Positions 48,574 to 55,704 of a stretch of 64,000 nt of DNA are shown piece after piece. The stretch is taken from positions 128,070 to 192,069 of the forward strand of contig JBBQWZ010000003.1 in NCBI GenBank assembly GCA_038210135.1, given 5' to 3'. Position 1 is the first letter of the stretch, and every line of letters begins with the position of its first letter. This stretch comes from JBBQWZ01 sp038210135 (GTDB lineage Bacteria; Acidobacteriota; Terriglobia; Bryobacterales; Bryobacteraceae). Under the pieces are notes generated by a model that made no database searches, had not been told where the DNA came from, and saw only the letters and a list, made by a program, of their open reading frames with translations. Position numbers and translations under genes: made by a program.

Positions 48574-49908
48574 TTGAAAACAGCCCTGTTGCTAGCTGCT
48601 ATCGGTGTGCTCGGCGCAACCGCCGCGTTCTCGGCCAATACGACGACCGCTCCGACGTTCACTAAAGACGTCGCGCCGATCCTCTATTCGCGCTGCGTCG
48701 AATGCCATCGCGAAGGCGAAATCGCGCCCATGCAGTTCGTAACGTATGAGCAAACTCGCCCCTGGGCGACGGCGATAAAACAATCAGTCCTGCAACGCAA
48801 AATGCCCCCCTGGTTCGCCGATCCGCATGTCGGCGAATTCCGCAACGACCGCAAATTGTCCGACGAGCAGATCAACAAGCTGGTCGCCTGGGCCAATGCC
48901 GGCGCGCCCAAAGGCGATCCGAAGGATATGCCGCCGATGCCCAAGTTCGCGGCCGGCTGGAGCTTCGACCGCCCGCCGGATCTCGTCGTTGAAATGCCGC
49001 TGACCGTCAACATCCCGTCTTCGGGCGTCCTTGATTTGCCGAATTACTACATTAAGAATCCGCTCAAAGAAGAGGTCTGGGTCGAAGGCGTCGAGATGCG
49101 CCCAGGCAATCCGAGGGTCGTCCACCACTCCATCGTTAACGTCGTTTCGCTGCCCGATAGCATCACGCCGGAACAATTGATCGCCGGCAAAAAGCTGGGC
49201 CGCACCGGTTGGAAACTCATAGGACAGGCTCCCGGCAAGGGCGCCGAAATGCACTTCCCTGGCACCGCGAAGCGTCTCGTTCCCGGTACCTATTTAGAAT
49301 TCAACATGCACTACACGCCCACGGGCAAGCCCGAAACCGATCGCTCCGTCGTCGGCTTCTGGTTCGCCAAAGGCCCCGTGCATCACGAAGTGGTCACGCG
49401 CCCGCTACGTGAGGAAACCTACCTCGGCACTGAGGAAACCAAAGTGACCCGCGTTCCGAATATCCCCGCCGGAGCCGAGAATTGGCGCATCGTCGCCCGC
49501 ATGACCGTAAAAGAAGACATGACGCTCTACTCGCTGTCGCCCCACATGCACTACCGCGGCCACGACATGAAGTACACCGTCTCCTACCCCGACGGCCGCG
49601 ACGAAGTTCTGTTGAACGTGCCGAATTACCAGTTCGATTGGCAGCTGAACTACGAGTTCAAAACGCCGAAGAAAATTCCCGCCGGCAGCCGCTTCACCGT
49701 CGTCTCGCACTTCGACAACTCGAAGAACAATCCGAACAATCCCGATCCGACCAAGGACGTGATTTGGGGCCAGCAAAGCTGGGACGAAATGTTTATCCCC
49801 TGGAGCGAATACACAGTGGACAAAAACGACCTGACCAAGATGAGCGCCGCCGACAAAGCCAAGCTACCCAAAGCCTACGCCGACCCAGAAACGGTAAAGC
49901 AGCAATAA
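48574..49908 (+). CDS. Cytochrome c fused to a copper type-II monooxygenase-like domain
   Basis: The 444-residue product starts with TTG at 48574 and a signal peptide (ending FSA near residue 20). A haem-binding CVECH lies at Cys41-Cys44-His45, with MPPWF as a likely Met region near 81. From about residue 130 the sequence follows the peptidylglycine/dopamine-beta monooxygenase-like pattern: VVHHSIVNV (copper His pair near 187), LSPHMHYRGHDM (His-X-His near 323) and QQSWDEMFIP (copper Met near 400). It is probably a periplasmic haem-copper oxidoreductase. The substrate is unknown. Confidence 0.87.
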   Translation: MKTALLLAAIGVLGATAAFSANTTTAPTFTKDVAPILYSRCVECHREGEIAPMQFVTYEQTRPWATAIKQSVLQRKMPPWFADPHVGEFRNDRKLSDEQINKLVAWANAGAPKGDPKDMPPMPKFAAGWSFDRPPDLVVEMPLTVNIPSSGVLDLPNYYIKNPLKEEVWVEGVEMRPGNPRVVHHSIVNVVSLPDSITPEQLIAGKKLGRTGWKLIGQAPGKGAEMHFPGTAKRLVPGTYLEFNMHYTPTGKPETDRSVVGFWFAKGPVHHEVVTRPLREETYLGTEETKVTRVPNIPAGAENWRIVARMTVKEDMTLYSLSPHMHYRGHDMKYTVSYPDGRDEVLLNVPNYQFDWQLNYEFKTPKKIPAGSRFTVVSHFDNSKNNPNNPDPTKDVIWGQQSWDEMFIPWSEYTVDKNDLTKMSAADKAKLPKAYADPETVKQQ

Positions 49909-49920
49909 GTGGCACGAAGT

Positions 49921-49969
49921 GCCATAGGCCTCCGGCCTGTGAATCAGTGCCATAGGCCTCCGGCCTGTG
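49921..49969. repeat. Two tandem TAGGCCTCCGGCCT-family repeats
   Basis: Copies at 49921-49941 and 49949-49969, 28 bp apart, begin 13 nt after the cytochrome-copper gene stop. Both have the flank CAGTGCCA or AAGTGCCA. Confidence 0.95.
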
Positions 49970-50009
49970 ACCATAGAGCTTCGAAGGAGAATAGAGCACC
50001 GCGGAACGT

Positions 50010-50825
50010 CTACCGCGGAACGATCGCCACCATCGGATACGCCATCCGGTTCGCAAAAATATCCTGGAACAACTCCAGCATCGGTCGATGCAACAATCCG
50101 TTATCAGCCAGCAAATGCGGACCCCGCACCGACGCCGGATTCCCGTCCATATCACTGATCCGTCCGCCCGCTTCTTCGACCATCAAAATCCCGGCCGCCA
50201 TGTCCCACGGATTCAGCCCGAACTCCCAGAACGCATCCAGCCGCCCGCTGGCGACATACGCAAGATCGATCGCGGCGGCACCCGCGCGCCGCACCCCGTG
50301 CGACATCATCGCCAGCTGATAGTAGAAATGCACGTTCACATTCTGATGCCGCTTGCGGCTCGGAAACCCGGTCGCGACCAGTGCTTCGTCAATCGTCGAA
50401 GCCTTCGAAACATGCAGCCGCCGTCCATTCAAGAACGCGCCCGCTCCGCGTTCGGCCGTGAATAACTCCTTGCGCGTGGGATCATAAATTACGCCGCAAA
50501 CCATCTCGCCGGCCTTCTCCAAACCCAGCGTCACGTTGAAAACCGGAAAGCCGTGCGCAAAGTTCGTGGTCCCATCGAGCGGGTCCACATACCAGCGGTA
50601 CTCCGACGGCGACTCGTGTCCGCCCCCCTCTTCGGCAACAATGCCATGCGAAGGGAAATGCGCCTTCAACCGCTCAACGATCAACTTCTCCGAAGCGCGA
50701 TCCGCCTCGGTGACAAGATCGTATTCGCCCTTCAATTGAAAACCGATGCGGCGCTCGAAGAAATCCGCAATCAGCGATCCGGCCTCGTGGGCAATTTCAA
50801 TACTGGTTTCTAAGTAGGAAGACAA
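50010..50825 (-). CDS. suhB: Inositol-1-monophosphatase (SuhB-like)
   Basis: The 271-residue product carries the family metal sites: VTEADRASE (Glu40, Asp42), GIVAEEGGG (Glu65/66), WYVDPLDGTTNFAHGFP (Asp81, Asp84) and the C-terminal WDMAAGILMVEEAGG. It is a Mg-dependent sugar/inositol phosphate phosphatase; in E. coli the homologue SuhB also affects transcription and ribosome assembly. I recognise the phosphatase family with confidence, less so the gene symbol. Confidence 0.93.
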   Translation of the reverse strand: MSSYLETSIEIAHEAGSLIADFFERRIGFQLKGEYDLVTEADRASEKLIVERLKAHFPSHGIVAEEGGGHESPSEYRWYVDPLDGTTNFAHGFPVFNVTLGLEKAGEMVCGVIYDPTRKELFTAERGAGAFLNGRRLHVSKASTIDEALVATGFPSRKRHQNVNVHFYYQLAMMSHGVRRAGAAAIDLAYVASGRLDAFWEFGLNPWDMAAGILMVEEAGGRISDMDGNPASVRGPHLLADNGLLHRPMLELFQDIFANRMAYPMVAIVPR

Positions 50826-50877
50826 TGCGATGACTACACTTCCAGCCGGAACAGCCGGCTAACACCCTCGAGAAACT

Positions 50878-51102
50878 TTACAGCTCCCAGAGATATTTGA
50901 TTTCGTGCTTGAACAGAAAAAGATTCGGCAAGCCCTCGCGCGTCAGCCGGATGAAGTGCACGTCGAAAAACTCCACCCGCCCCGTCACCTCTTCGCCATC
51001 CACCAGCCGGACCGCCACTGGAGTCTGCTTCTCCATCAGTTCGCGCAGGTATGTCGCTTCCTCGAACGTCTGATCCGGTGCTTTGGTTTTTGCTTTCGCC
51101 AC
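50878..51102 (-). CDS. Hfq-like Sm-fold RNA-binding protein
   Basis: The 74-residue product has an N-terminal helix (EEATYLRELMEKQ), then an Sm-like sequence: TPVAVRLVDGEEVTGRVEFF (Sm1, residues 27-46), DVHFIRL, and NLFLFKHEIKYL (Sm2, residues 60-71). FKHEIK corresponds to the YKHAIS signature of classical Hfq, so the RNA-binding His is kept but flanking residues differ. It probably forms a ring that binds U-rich RNA or small RNAs. It is the third gene of a MoaD-MoaE fusion/VWFA/Hfq-like run on the minus strand, 6 nt after the VWFA gene. Confidence 0.8.
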   Translation of the reverse strand: MAKAKTKAPDQTFEEATYLRELMEKQTPVAVRLVDGEEVTGRVEFFDVHFIRLTREGLPNLFLFKHEIKYLWEL

Positions 51103-51108
51103 ACTTCG

Positions 51109-52140
51109 CTATCGCTTCGTCGGACTCGAGCCCTCTTCCGCGTCCCCATAATAGCCACTGCGCGTTTGCGCCCGCAAATCCGGCCGTGCCGTCTCGACCT
51201 TTAACGAATGAAAACGATTCTTCGTCAACGGAACGTTCCGCGGATAAAATCCCACCAGGTACTGCGTTCGCAGGTCCCGCAGAATATCCGAAAACGCCTG
51301 ATCGAGCGTCGCGCCAACGCTCGGTGCGAACACGCGTCCGCCAGTAGAAATCGCCAGCGTCTGTAGCGCATTCTCGCCGCCGATGTTGCGCCCCGCGTCG
51401 TTCGTGATCGGCATTACCAGAATCGGATAGAGCACCGCGTCCGCCACGTGCGCGGCTTCGAGTGCCTTATGATAATTCGTTGCGCTCGTCGTATCGCCGC
51501 CGTCGGTGACAATCACCATCACGTGACGCCCGCCGCGCCCATCCATGTCGTGAGCCGCCAGTAGAATCGCGTCGTACATCGACGTCCCGCCTTCGGCTTT
51601 CAACTGCCGGAGCCCGCTTTCGAGGCGCGGCATCTTGCGCGTGTAATTCGTCTCAAGCGAAACCCGCCAGTTGAAGCTATAGAGCGCCGCCGTGTCTGCC
51701 GGATTCCCCGAACCAACCACCGCGTGCAGAAACTTCTTGACCGACTCCACTTCGTACTTCAGATCCTTCGCCGTCGAACCGCTCGTATCCACCAGCACCG
51801 CGATCGACAACGGCTGCTCCGTCTGCTTGTCGAACACGCCCACTTCCTGCGCCGCGCCGTTATCGAAAACCCGAAAATCCTCGCGCTTCAAATCCGCGAT
51901 CAGCTTCCCATGCAGATCCTTCACCGTCACCAGCATCCGCACCAACCGCACGTCCGTAGTAAACCGAACGTTCGGTTGATCCTCCGACAACGGAGCCGCC
52001 CCCGACTTCGACGGGGCCTTCTCCGCCGCCGTCACCTGCCCGGCCGGTCGCCATTGCGCAAACAGGTCCGACACCCCGGCCAGCGACACCACGATCGCAG
52101 CCGCGATTACGAGCCTGCGCGTTTTAGATTCTCGTCCCAC
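51109..52140 (-). CDS. Exported VWFA-related protein with an intact metal site
   Basis: About 343 residues if the GTG at 52140 is used; the frame is open to a TTG at 52188 inside the preceding gene. A signal-anchor (RRLVIAAAIVVSLAGVSDLFA) is followed by VRLVRMLVTVKDLHGKLI, DLKREDFRVFDNG and a VWA domain with the full metal-binding DTSGS near residue 114, plus the second motif in TSMYDAI. The C-terminus keeps the family QYLVGFYPRN and RSGYYGD blocks. Among the three VWFA proteins here only this one has the canonical DxSxS. Its coupling to the Mo-cofactor gene upstream and the Hfq-like gene downstream is unexplained. Confidence 0.86.
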   Translation of the reverse strand: MGRESKTRRLVIAAAIVVSLAGVSDLFAQWRPAGQVTAAEKAPSKSGAAPLSEDQPNVRFTTDVRLVRMLVTVKDLHGKLIADLKREDFRVFDNGAAQEVGVFDKQTEQPLSIAVLVDTSGSTAKDLKYEVESVKKFLHAVVGSGNPADTAALYSFNWRVSLETNYTRKMPRLESGLRQLKAEGGTSMYDAILLAAHDMDGRGGRHVMVIVTDGGDTTSATNYHKALEAAHVADAVLYPILVMPITNDAGRNIGGENALQTLAISTGGRVFAPSVGATLDQAFSDILRDLRTQYLVGFYPRNVPLTKNRFHSLKVETARPDLRAQTRSGYYGDAEEGSSPTKR

Positions 52141-52835
52141 TCGCCATCCACCCAGACTTCGCCATCCGCGAAATATTCTTTCTTCCAAATCGGAACCGTC
52201 TTCTTTAAACGGTTAATCCCTTCGAGCGCCGCGTCAAACGCGGGCTTGCGGTGCGGCGAAGTCGCCACCACCACCACGCTCGCTTCGCCGATTTCCATCC
52301 GGCCCAGCCGATGAATCATACCAATGCGCCCCATCGGATGCGCCGCGGCGATCTCGCGCCCCAGTTGCGCCATCATCTTGATCGCCATGTCTTCGTAACA
52401 CTCGTAATCCAGATACAGCGTCGCGCGGCCCTTCGTATTGTTGCGGACCACGCCTTCAAAATCCACCACCGCCCCGTCTTCCGGTCGCTGCAAGCGCGCA
52501 ATCAAGCCCTTCGCGTTAATCGGCTCGCGAGTCAACGCGAAAAAGTGCCCCGCCTCATCTTCGATCACATGCGTGAACGAAGCCGCGTCAGAGCCGCCAC
52601 TCACCGGAGGTAGAAATGCCAACTCATCCCCATCTGAAAGCTCAGTCGCCGGATCGCAAAATTCCTGGTTACGCGCAGGCACAATACTCTGACGAAGCTC
52701 CCGCAATTTCGGATACAGCGCCGCGTAATGAGCGAACGCCGATTCGACGCGCGCCCCCTCCGGCAACTCAATCGAATCCGAAGAACGCCCCGCGACATCC
52801 CGCAAAAGTCCAAAGAAAAGAACCTGAATCTGCAC
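52107..52835 (-). CDS. MoaD-MoaE fusion, molybdopterin synthase
   Basis: The 242-residue product joins a MoaD domain (residues 1-81, ending PPVSGG) to a MoaE domain (about 90-235). MoaE active-site blocks are RKPAFDALE-type (SPHRKPAFDAALEGINRLK) and VPIWKKEYF near residue 220. The two subunits convert cyclic pyranopterin monophosphate to molybdopterin. MoaD needs a free C-terminal Gly-Gly to carry sulphur, but here Gly80-Gly81 is internal, so cleavage after Gly81 is expected, as described for the M. tuberculosis fusion MoaX. moeA, moaC and mog lie 8 kb away. Confidence 0.92.
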   Translation of the reverse strand: MQIQVLFFGLLRDVAGRSSDSIELPEGARVESAFAHYAALYPKLRELRQSIVPARNQEFCDPATELSDGDELAFLPPVSGGSDAASFTHVIEDEAGHFFALTREPINAKGLIARLQRPEDGAVVDFEGVVRNNTKGRATLYLDYECYEDMAIKMMAQLGREIAAAHPMGRIGMIHRLGRMEIGEASVVVVATSPHRKPAFDAALEGINRLKKTVPIWKKEYFADGEVWVDGEWDENLKRAGS

Positions 52836-52887
52836 TTGCGTACAAGGGTATCAGACGATCTTTGTTCGCCACGGGTTTCGTCCAAGT

Positions 52888-52908
52888 GGCATAGGCCTCC
52901 GGCCTGTG
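52888..52908. repeat. TAGGCCTCCGGCCT-family repeat
   Basis: One copy with flanks GGCA and GTG, 53 nt upstream of the MoaD-MoaE fusion start. Confidence 0.95.
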
Positions 52909-52964
52909 CATTCTAGTTTTGAAAATCGTCTTTCCGCCAAAGAACAACGTCTTAACAAACACGA

Positions 52965-53303
52965 ATGCACGTTCGCTGGAAACGCATCGCCCCAATCATC
53001 ATCATCGGAGCAGTAAACATGTCCATGTGGACTTCTTCGTGGGGTTGCTTTCCCATCCAAGTATTCTTCCTGGTTATCACCCTGGCTATGGCCGCCGGAG
53101 CCTGGGGCCGCTGCCAGCAATGGTTCGCATGTTTCGTAATGTCACTGCCGATGTTCTTCGCCTTACTCCTTGAGCCCTCACTCTTCACCGCCACCGGATA
53201 TGCACTCGCGCTGTTGATCCATTCAGGATTTGTGCGGATCGGCCACGGCATCACTCATCCAGACGATCTTCCAGATCATCATGTCGCAGTTCCCGCAGAC
53301 TAA
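52965..53303 (+). CDS. Small hypothetical membrane protein
   Basis: The 112-residue product has two or three hydrophobic stretches (PIIIIGAVNMSMW, IQVFFLVITLAMAAGAW, CFVMSLPMFFALLLEP). No family recognised. The base composition is lower in GC than the neighbours, and the next gene (53310) looks similar, so both may have arrived together. No Shine-Dalgarno is evident. Confidence 0.5.
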   Translation: MHVRWKRIAPIIIIGAVNMSMWTSSWGCFPIQVFFLVITLAMAAGAWGRCQQWFACFVMSLPMFFALLLEPSLFTATGYALALLIHSGFVRIGHGITHPDDLPDHHVAVPAD

Positions 53304-53309
53304 CCCTGC

Positions 53310-53708
53310 GTGTACAAGCGTTCTTACCTGCGGCAACAGATTCTGAAGTTTTCGTTCCTGAGAACGATACCGCTCACCACCGTTAGCGCGGCGAACATGG
53401 CGCTTTGGTCCCGGCAACTAACGCACGGTCAAAGCATTTTCCTGGCAAGTCTGGCACTGGCTTTCTTAGCAGGAATCTGCACCAGTAGGAGAAGTTGGTT
53501 CTCAGTCCGCCTCTTCATGGCGCCATTTGTTTTCGCGCACGACCTCGCCGAAAATATAATCCCGCTAACCATCTGGGCTCTAGACACCTGGGGCATGGTC
53601 CTCATTGGCCGCGCTCTCCGCCGCGCCATCGAACGTCGCATCCAACGCGTTCGCTATAATCGTCGCGTTCCATGCCAGAAGAATCTCACCCGCGGTTCCA
53701 TGAAGTAA
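53310..53708 (+). CDS. Small hypothetical membrane protein
   Basis: The 132-residue product starts with GTG, 6 nt after the previous stop. It has hydrophobic segments near residues 43-56 (FLASLALAFLAGIC) and 70-100. No family recognised. Its last 37 nt overlap the thioesterase gene, and the thioesterase -10 element lies inside it; the real stop may be correct but the C-terminal region could be fortuitous. Confidence 0.45.
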   Translation: MYKRSYLRQQILKFSFLRTIPLTTVSAANMALWSRQLTHGQSIFLASLALAFLAGICTSRRSWFSVRLFMAPFVFAHDLAENIIPLTIWALDTWGMVLIGRALRRAIERRIQRVRYNRRVPCQKNLTRGSMK

Positions 53709-54094
53709 AACTGCGCGTCCGCTTCGCCGAAACGGACCAGATGAGCGTCGTCTACCACTCCAATTACCTCATCTGGATGGAAGTCGGCCGCGTCGAATAT
53801 TGCCGCGCCCGTGGAATGCGTTATCGCGACCTAGAAGCCGAAGGCGTGCTCCTCACCGTCGTCGAAGCCCACTGCCGCTACATCGCCCCCGCCCGGTACG
53901 ACGACGAAGTCATCATCCGCACCTGGGTCGAACAAGCCAACCCCCGCATGGTTCTCTTCGCCTACGAAATCACCGAAGCCGAATCCGCCAAAGTCCTCGC
54001 CACCGGAGTTACCAAGCATTTCTTCTGCGGCAAAGACGGCCGCCCCCGGAAGCTACCCGCCGAACATCTCAGCCTCTTCGACCTGGAAGAGTAG
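53672..54094 (+). CDS. YbgC-like acyl-CoA thioesterase (4HBT hotdog fold)
   Basis: The 140-residue product has the hotdog thioesterase motif VRFAETDQMSVVYHSNYLIW (catalytic Asp22, with His29), then WMEVGRVEYCR and the second strand region YDDEVIIRTWVEQANPRMV. It hydrolyses acyl-CoA thioesters. A perfect TATAAT (53655-53660) lies 11 nt before the ATG with no Shine-Dalgarno, consistent with a very short or absent leader. Confidence 0.92.
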   Translation: MPEESHPRFHEVKLRVRFAETDQMSVVYHSNYLIWMEVGRVEYCRARGMRYRDLEAEGVLLTVVEAHCRYIAPARYDDEVIIRTWVEQANPRMVLFAYEITEAESAKVLATGVTKHFFCGKDGRPRKLPAEHLSLFDLEE

Positions 54095-54395
54095 CCGCAA
54101 AACCGTACCATAAGAGCAGGGACCCTGCCGAAGTTTGCCTGCGATTCTGGACGGAGATCTCGAAACCGAGCCGCGCCCAGAGCGCTCCGAAGGAGCGCGT
54201 CGGAAGCGGACAATGGACGCGCTTTCACACACAGCCGTAACCCTGCGCTGACTAGTGGGCTGTCCGCGATCGACCTTTACCGTGGTTGACTGACGAAGAG
54301 TCCCCGCCCTTACGGGCGGGGTTAAACGTGAGAGATCCGCGTACTAAAGGGATCTCGCGGACAGCCCACTAGTTTTGGGCGCGGGCGCGGCGCCG
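54095..54395. other. Gene-free stretch with a CTCCGAAGGAG repeat and a MITE
   Basis: A GCGCTCCGAAGGAGCGC copy (54178-54194) is followed by GTCGGAAGCGGACAA; then comes the MITE-like element at 54251-54373. No gene. Confidence 0.75.
54251..54373. mobile_element. 123-bp MITE-like element with terminal inverted repeats
   Basis: Perfect 19-bp inverted repeats ACTAGTGGGCTGTCCGCGA face inward at 54251-54269 and 54355-54373, with a near-match extension of GATC. The internal sequence is AT-richer and holds a CCCCGCCC-TTAC-GGGCGGGG hairpin (54302-54321), the reversed form of the GTAA-loop repeat. TA dinucleotides lie within CTAG at each end, which fits an IS630-type TA target, though CTAG is also inside the palindromic arm. 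There is no coding capacity. Confidence 0.8.
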
Positions 54396-55433
54396 CTACA
54401 CTCCCGCCATCGCGGGCTCCCGCGTCAATTTCCACAACTTCACATACGGAGCCAGTTCGCGCATCATCGCCTCGAACTCCGGAATGTGCAGCGACTGCGC
54501 TCCGTCGCTGACCGCCTTTTCGGGATGCGGATGCACCTCGACGATCAGCCCATCCGCGCCGATCGCGACCGCCGCGCGCGAGAGCGCCGGAACCAGCGAT
54601 CGCTTTCCCGTCGCGTGGCTCGGATCCACAATCACCGGCAGATGCGTCAACTCATTCAACACCGGAACCGCGACCAGATCGCATGTGTTCCGCGTCACCG
54701 TCTCGAACGTCCGGATGCCGCGCTCGCATAACATCACGTTCGGATTGCCGTGGGCCACGATATATTCCGCCGACATCAGCAGCTCTTTAATCGTCGAGCT
54801 CAACCCGCGCTTCAGCATGATCGGACGCTGGCACTTGCCCAGTTCCTTCAGCAGGGAGAAATTCTGCATGTTCCGCGCGCCGATCTGCAGAACGTCGGCG
54901 TATTCCGCCACCAGCGAAACATCCCGGTCGGACATTACCTCGGTAATGATTCCGAGCCCTGTCTCGCGCCGCGCCTTGTCGAGCAGCTTCAGACCCTCTT
55001 CCGCCATGCCCTGAAAGTCGTAAGGCGAAGTCCGCGGCTTGAACGCTCCGCCGCGCAGCAGCTTCGCTCCAGACTTTGCCACCGCATGCGCCGTTTCGAG
55101 AATCTGCTTCTCGCTCTCGACCGAACACGGACCCGCCATCATGACGAAATCGTCGCCGCCGATCACCGTGCCAAGCACATCGATCCGCGTTTTCTCCGGC
55201 CGGAATTCCTTGCTCACAAACTTGTACGGAGCCGAAATCCGAACCGCCTTTTCCACCTGCGGCATCGCTTCCAGCGACTCCAGGCACGCCGTCACGTCGC
55301 CTACGCCGACGACGCCGATCACCACCCGCTCCTCGCCTTCAATCGCGTGAATCTTGTAACCGAACTCCGAGATCCGCTCACAAACCTGCGCAATCGCGTC
55401 CTTCGAAGAGTGCAATTTCATCGAGATGATCAT
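54396..55433 (-). CDS. aroF: 3-deoxy-D-arabino-heptulosonate 7-phosphate synthase, type I-beta
   Basis: The 345-residue product catalyses the first shikimate-pathway step. Residues 1-70 form the ferredoxin-like regulatory domain of the Thermotoga-type I-beta enzymes, where aromatic amino acids bind. The barrel holds the metal and substrate blocks GPCSVES (Cys near 102), FKPRTSPYDFQG, QIGARNMQNF, MLKRG, DPSHATGKR (His near 272), VEVHPHPEKAVSDGAQSL (Glu near 298, Asp near 309). Upstream lies a terminator-like hairpin and an aromatic-rich short frame. Confidence 0.95.
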   Translation of the reverse strand: MIISMKLHSSKDAIAQVCERISEFGYKIHAIEGEERVVIGVVGVGDVTACLESLEAMPQVEKAVRISAPYKFVSKEFRPEKTRIDVLGTVIGGDDFVMMAGPCSVESEKQILETAHAVAKSGAKLLRGGAFKPRTSPYDFQGMAEEGLKLLDKARRETGLGIITEVMSDRDVSLVAEYADVLQIGARNMQNFSLLKELGKCQRPIMLKRGLSSTIKELLMSAEYIVAHGNPNVMLCERGIRTFETVTRNTCDLVAVPVLNELTHLPVIVDPSHATGKRSLVPALSRAAVAIGADGLIVEVHPHPEKAVSDGAQSLHIPEFEAMMRELAPYVKLWKLTREPAMAGV

Positions 55434-55452
55434 ACGGTTAGGCTACCCGAAT

Positions 55453-55560
55453 TCAATCCTGAAAAAAACCACCTCTATAAGGTGGTGAAATCTGTAAGCC
55501 GTGGATAAACCTTCGCATCACACTGATACTACTGTAATTATCGAAACACATAAACGCCAT
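55453..55560 (-). CDS. Candidate aromatic-rich leader peptide upstream of aroF
   Basis: A 35-codon minus-strand frame from an ATG at 55560 to a TGA at 55453-55455 ends 20 nt before the aroF start. It encodes five Phe (including an adjacent pair) and two Tyr, an aromatic content of 20 percent. The Phe-Phe codons lie within the T-run of the terminator-like hairpin at 55462-55486. No Shine-Dalgarno is visible at the ATG. It may be a real leader peptide or chance in AT-richer sequence. Confidence 0.3.
   Translation of the reverse strand: MAFMCFDNYSSISVMRRFIHGLQISPPYRGGFFQD
55462..55486 (-). terminator. Terminator-like hairpin just upstream of aroF
   Basis: On the minus strand ACCACCT-TATAG-AGGTGGT is followed by a run of T. 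It lies 30 nt before the aroF ATG, so it could be an attenuator for aroF, or the terminator of the ADOP permease gene that ends at 55705. Confidence 0.65.
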
Positions 55561-55704
55561 CGCTAAGCACCGAAAGCAAGTGCCATCCGAGGCGCGATCA
55601 TGAGATCGGGCTCCCAATATCAGCACCGAACCGTGACCGTGTGAAAAGAAATCCGCTCACCTCATTCGCGCTTCTGAAGGAGAGACCGCGCACGCGCGTT
55701 CTCC

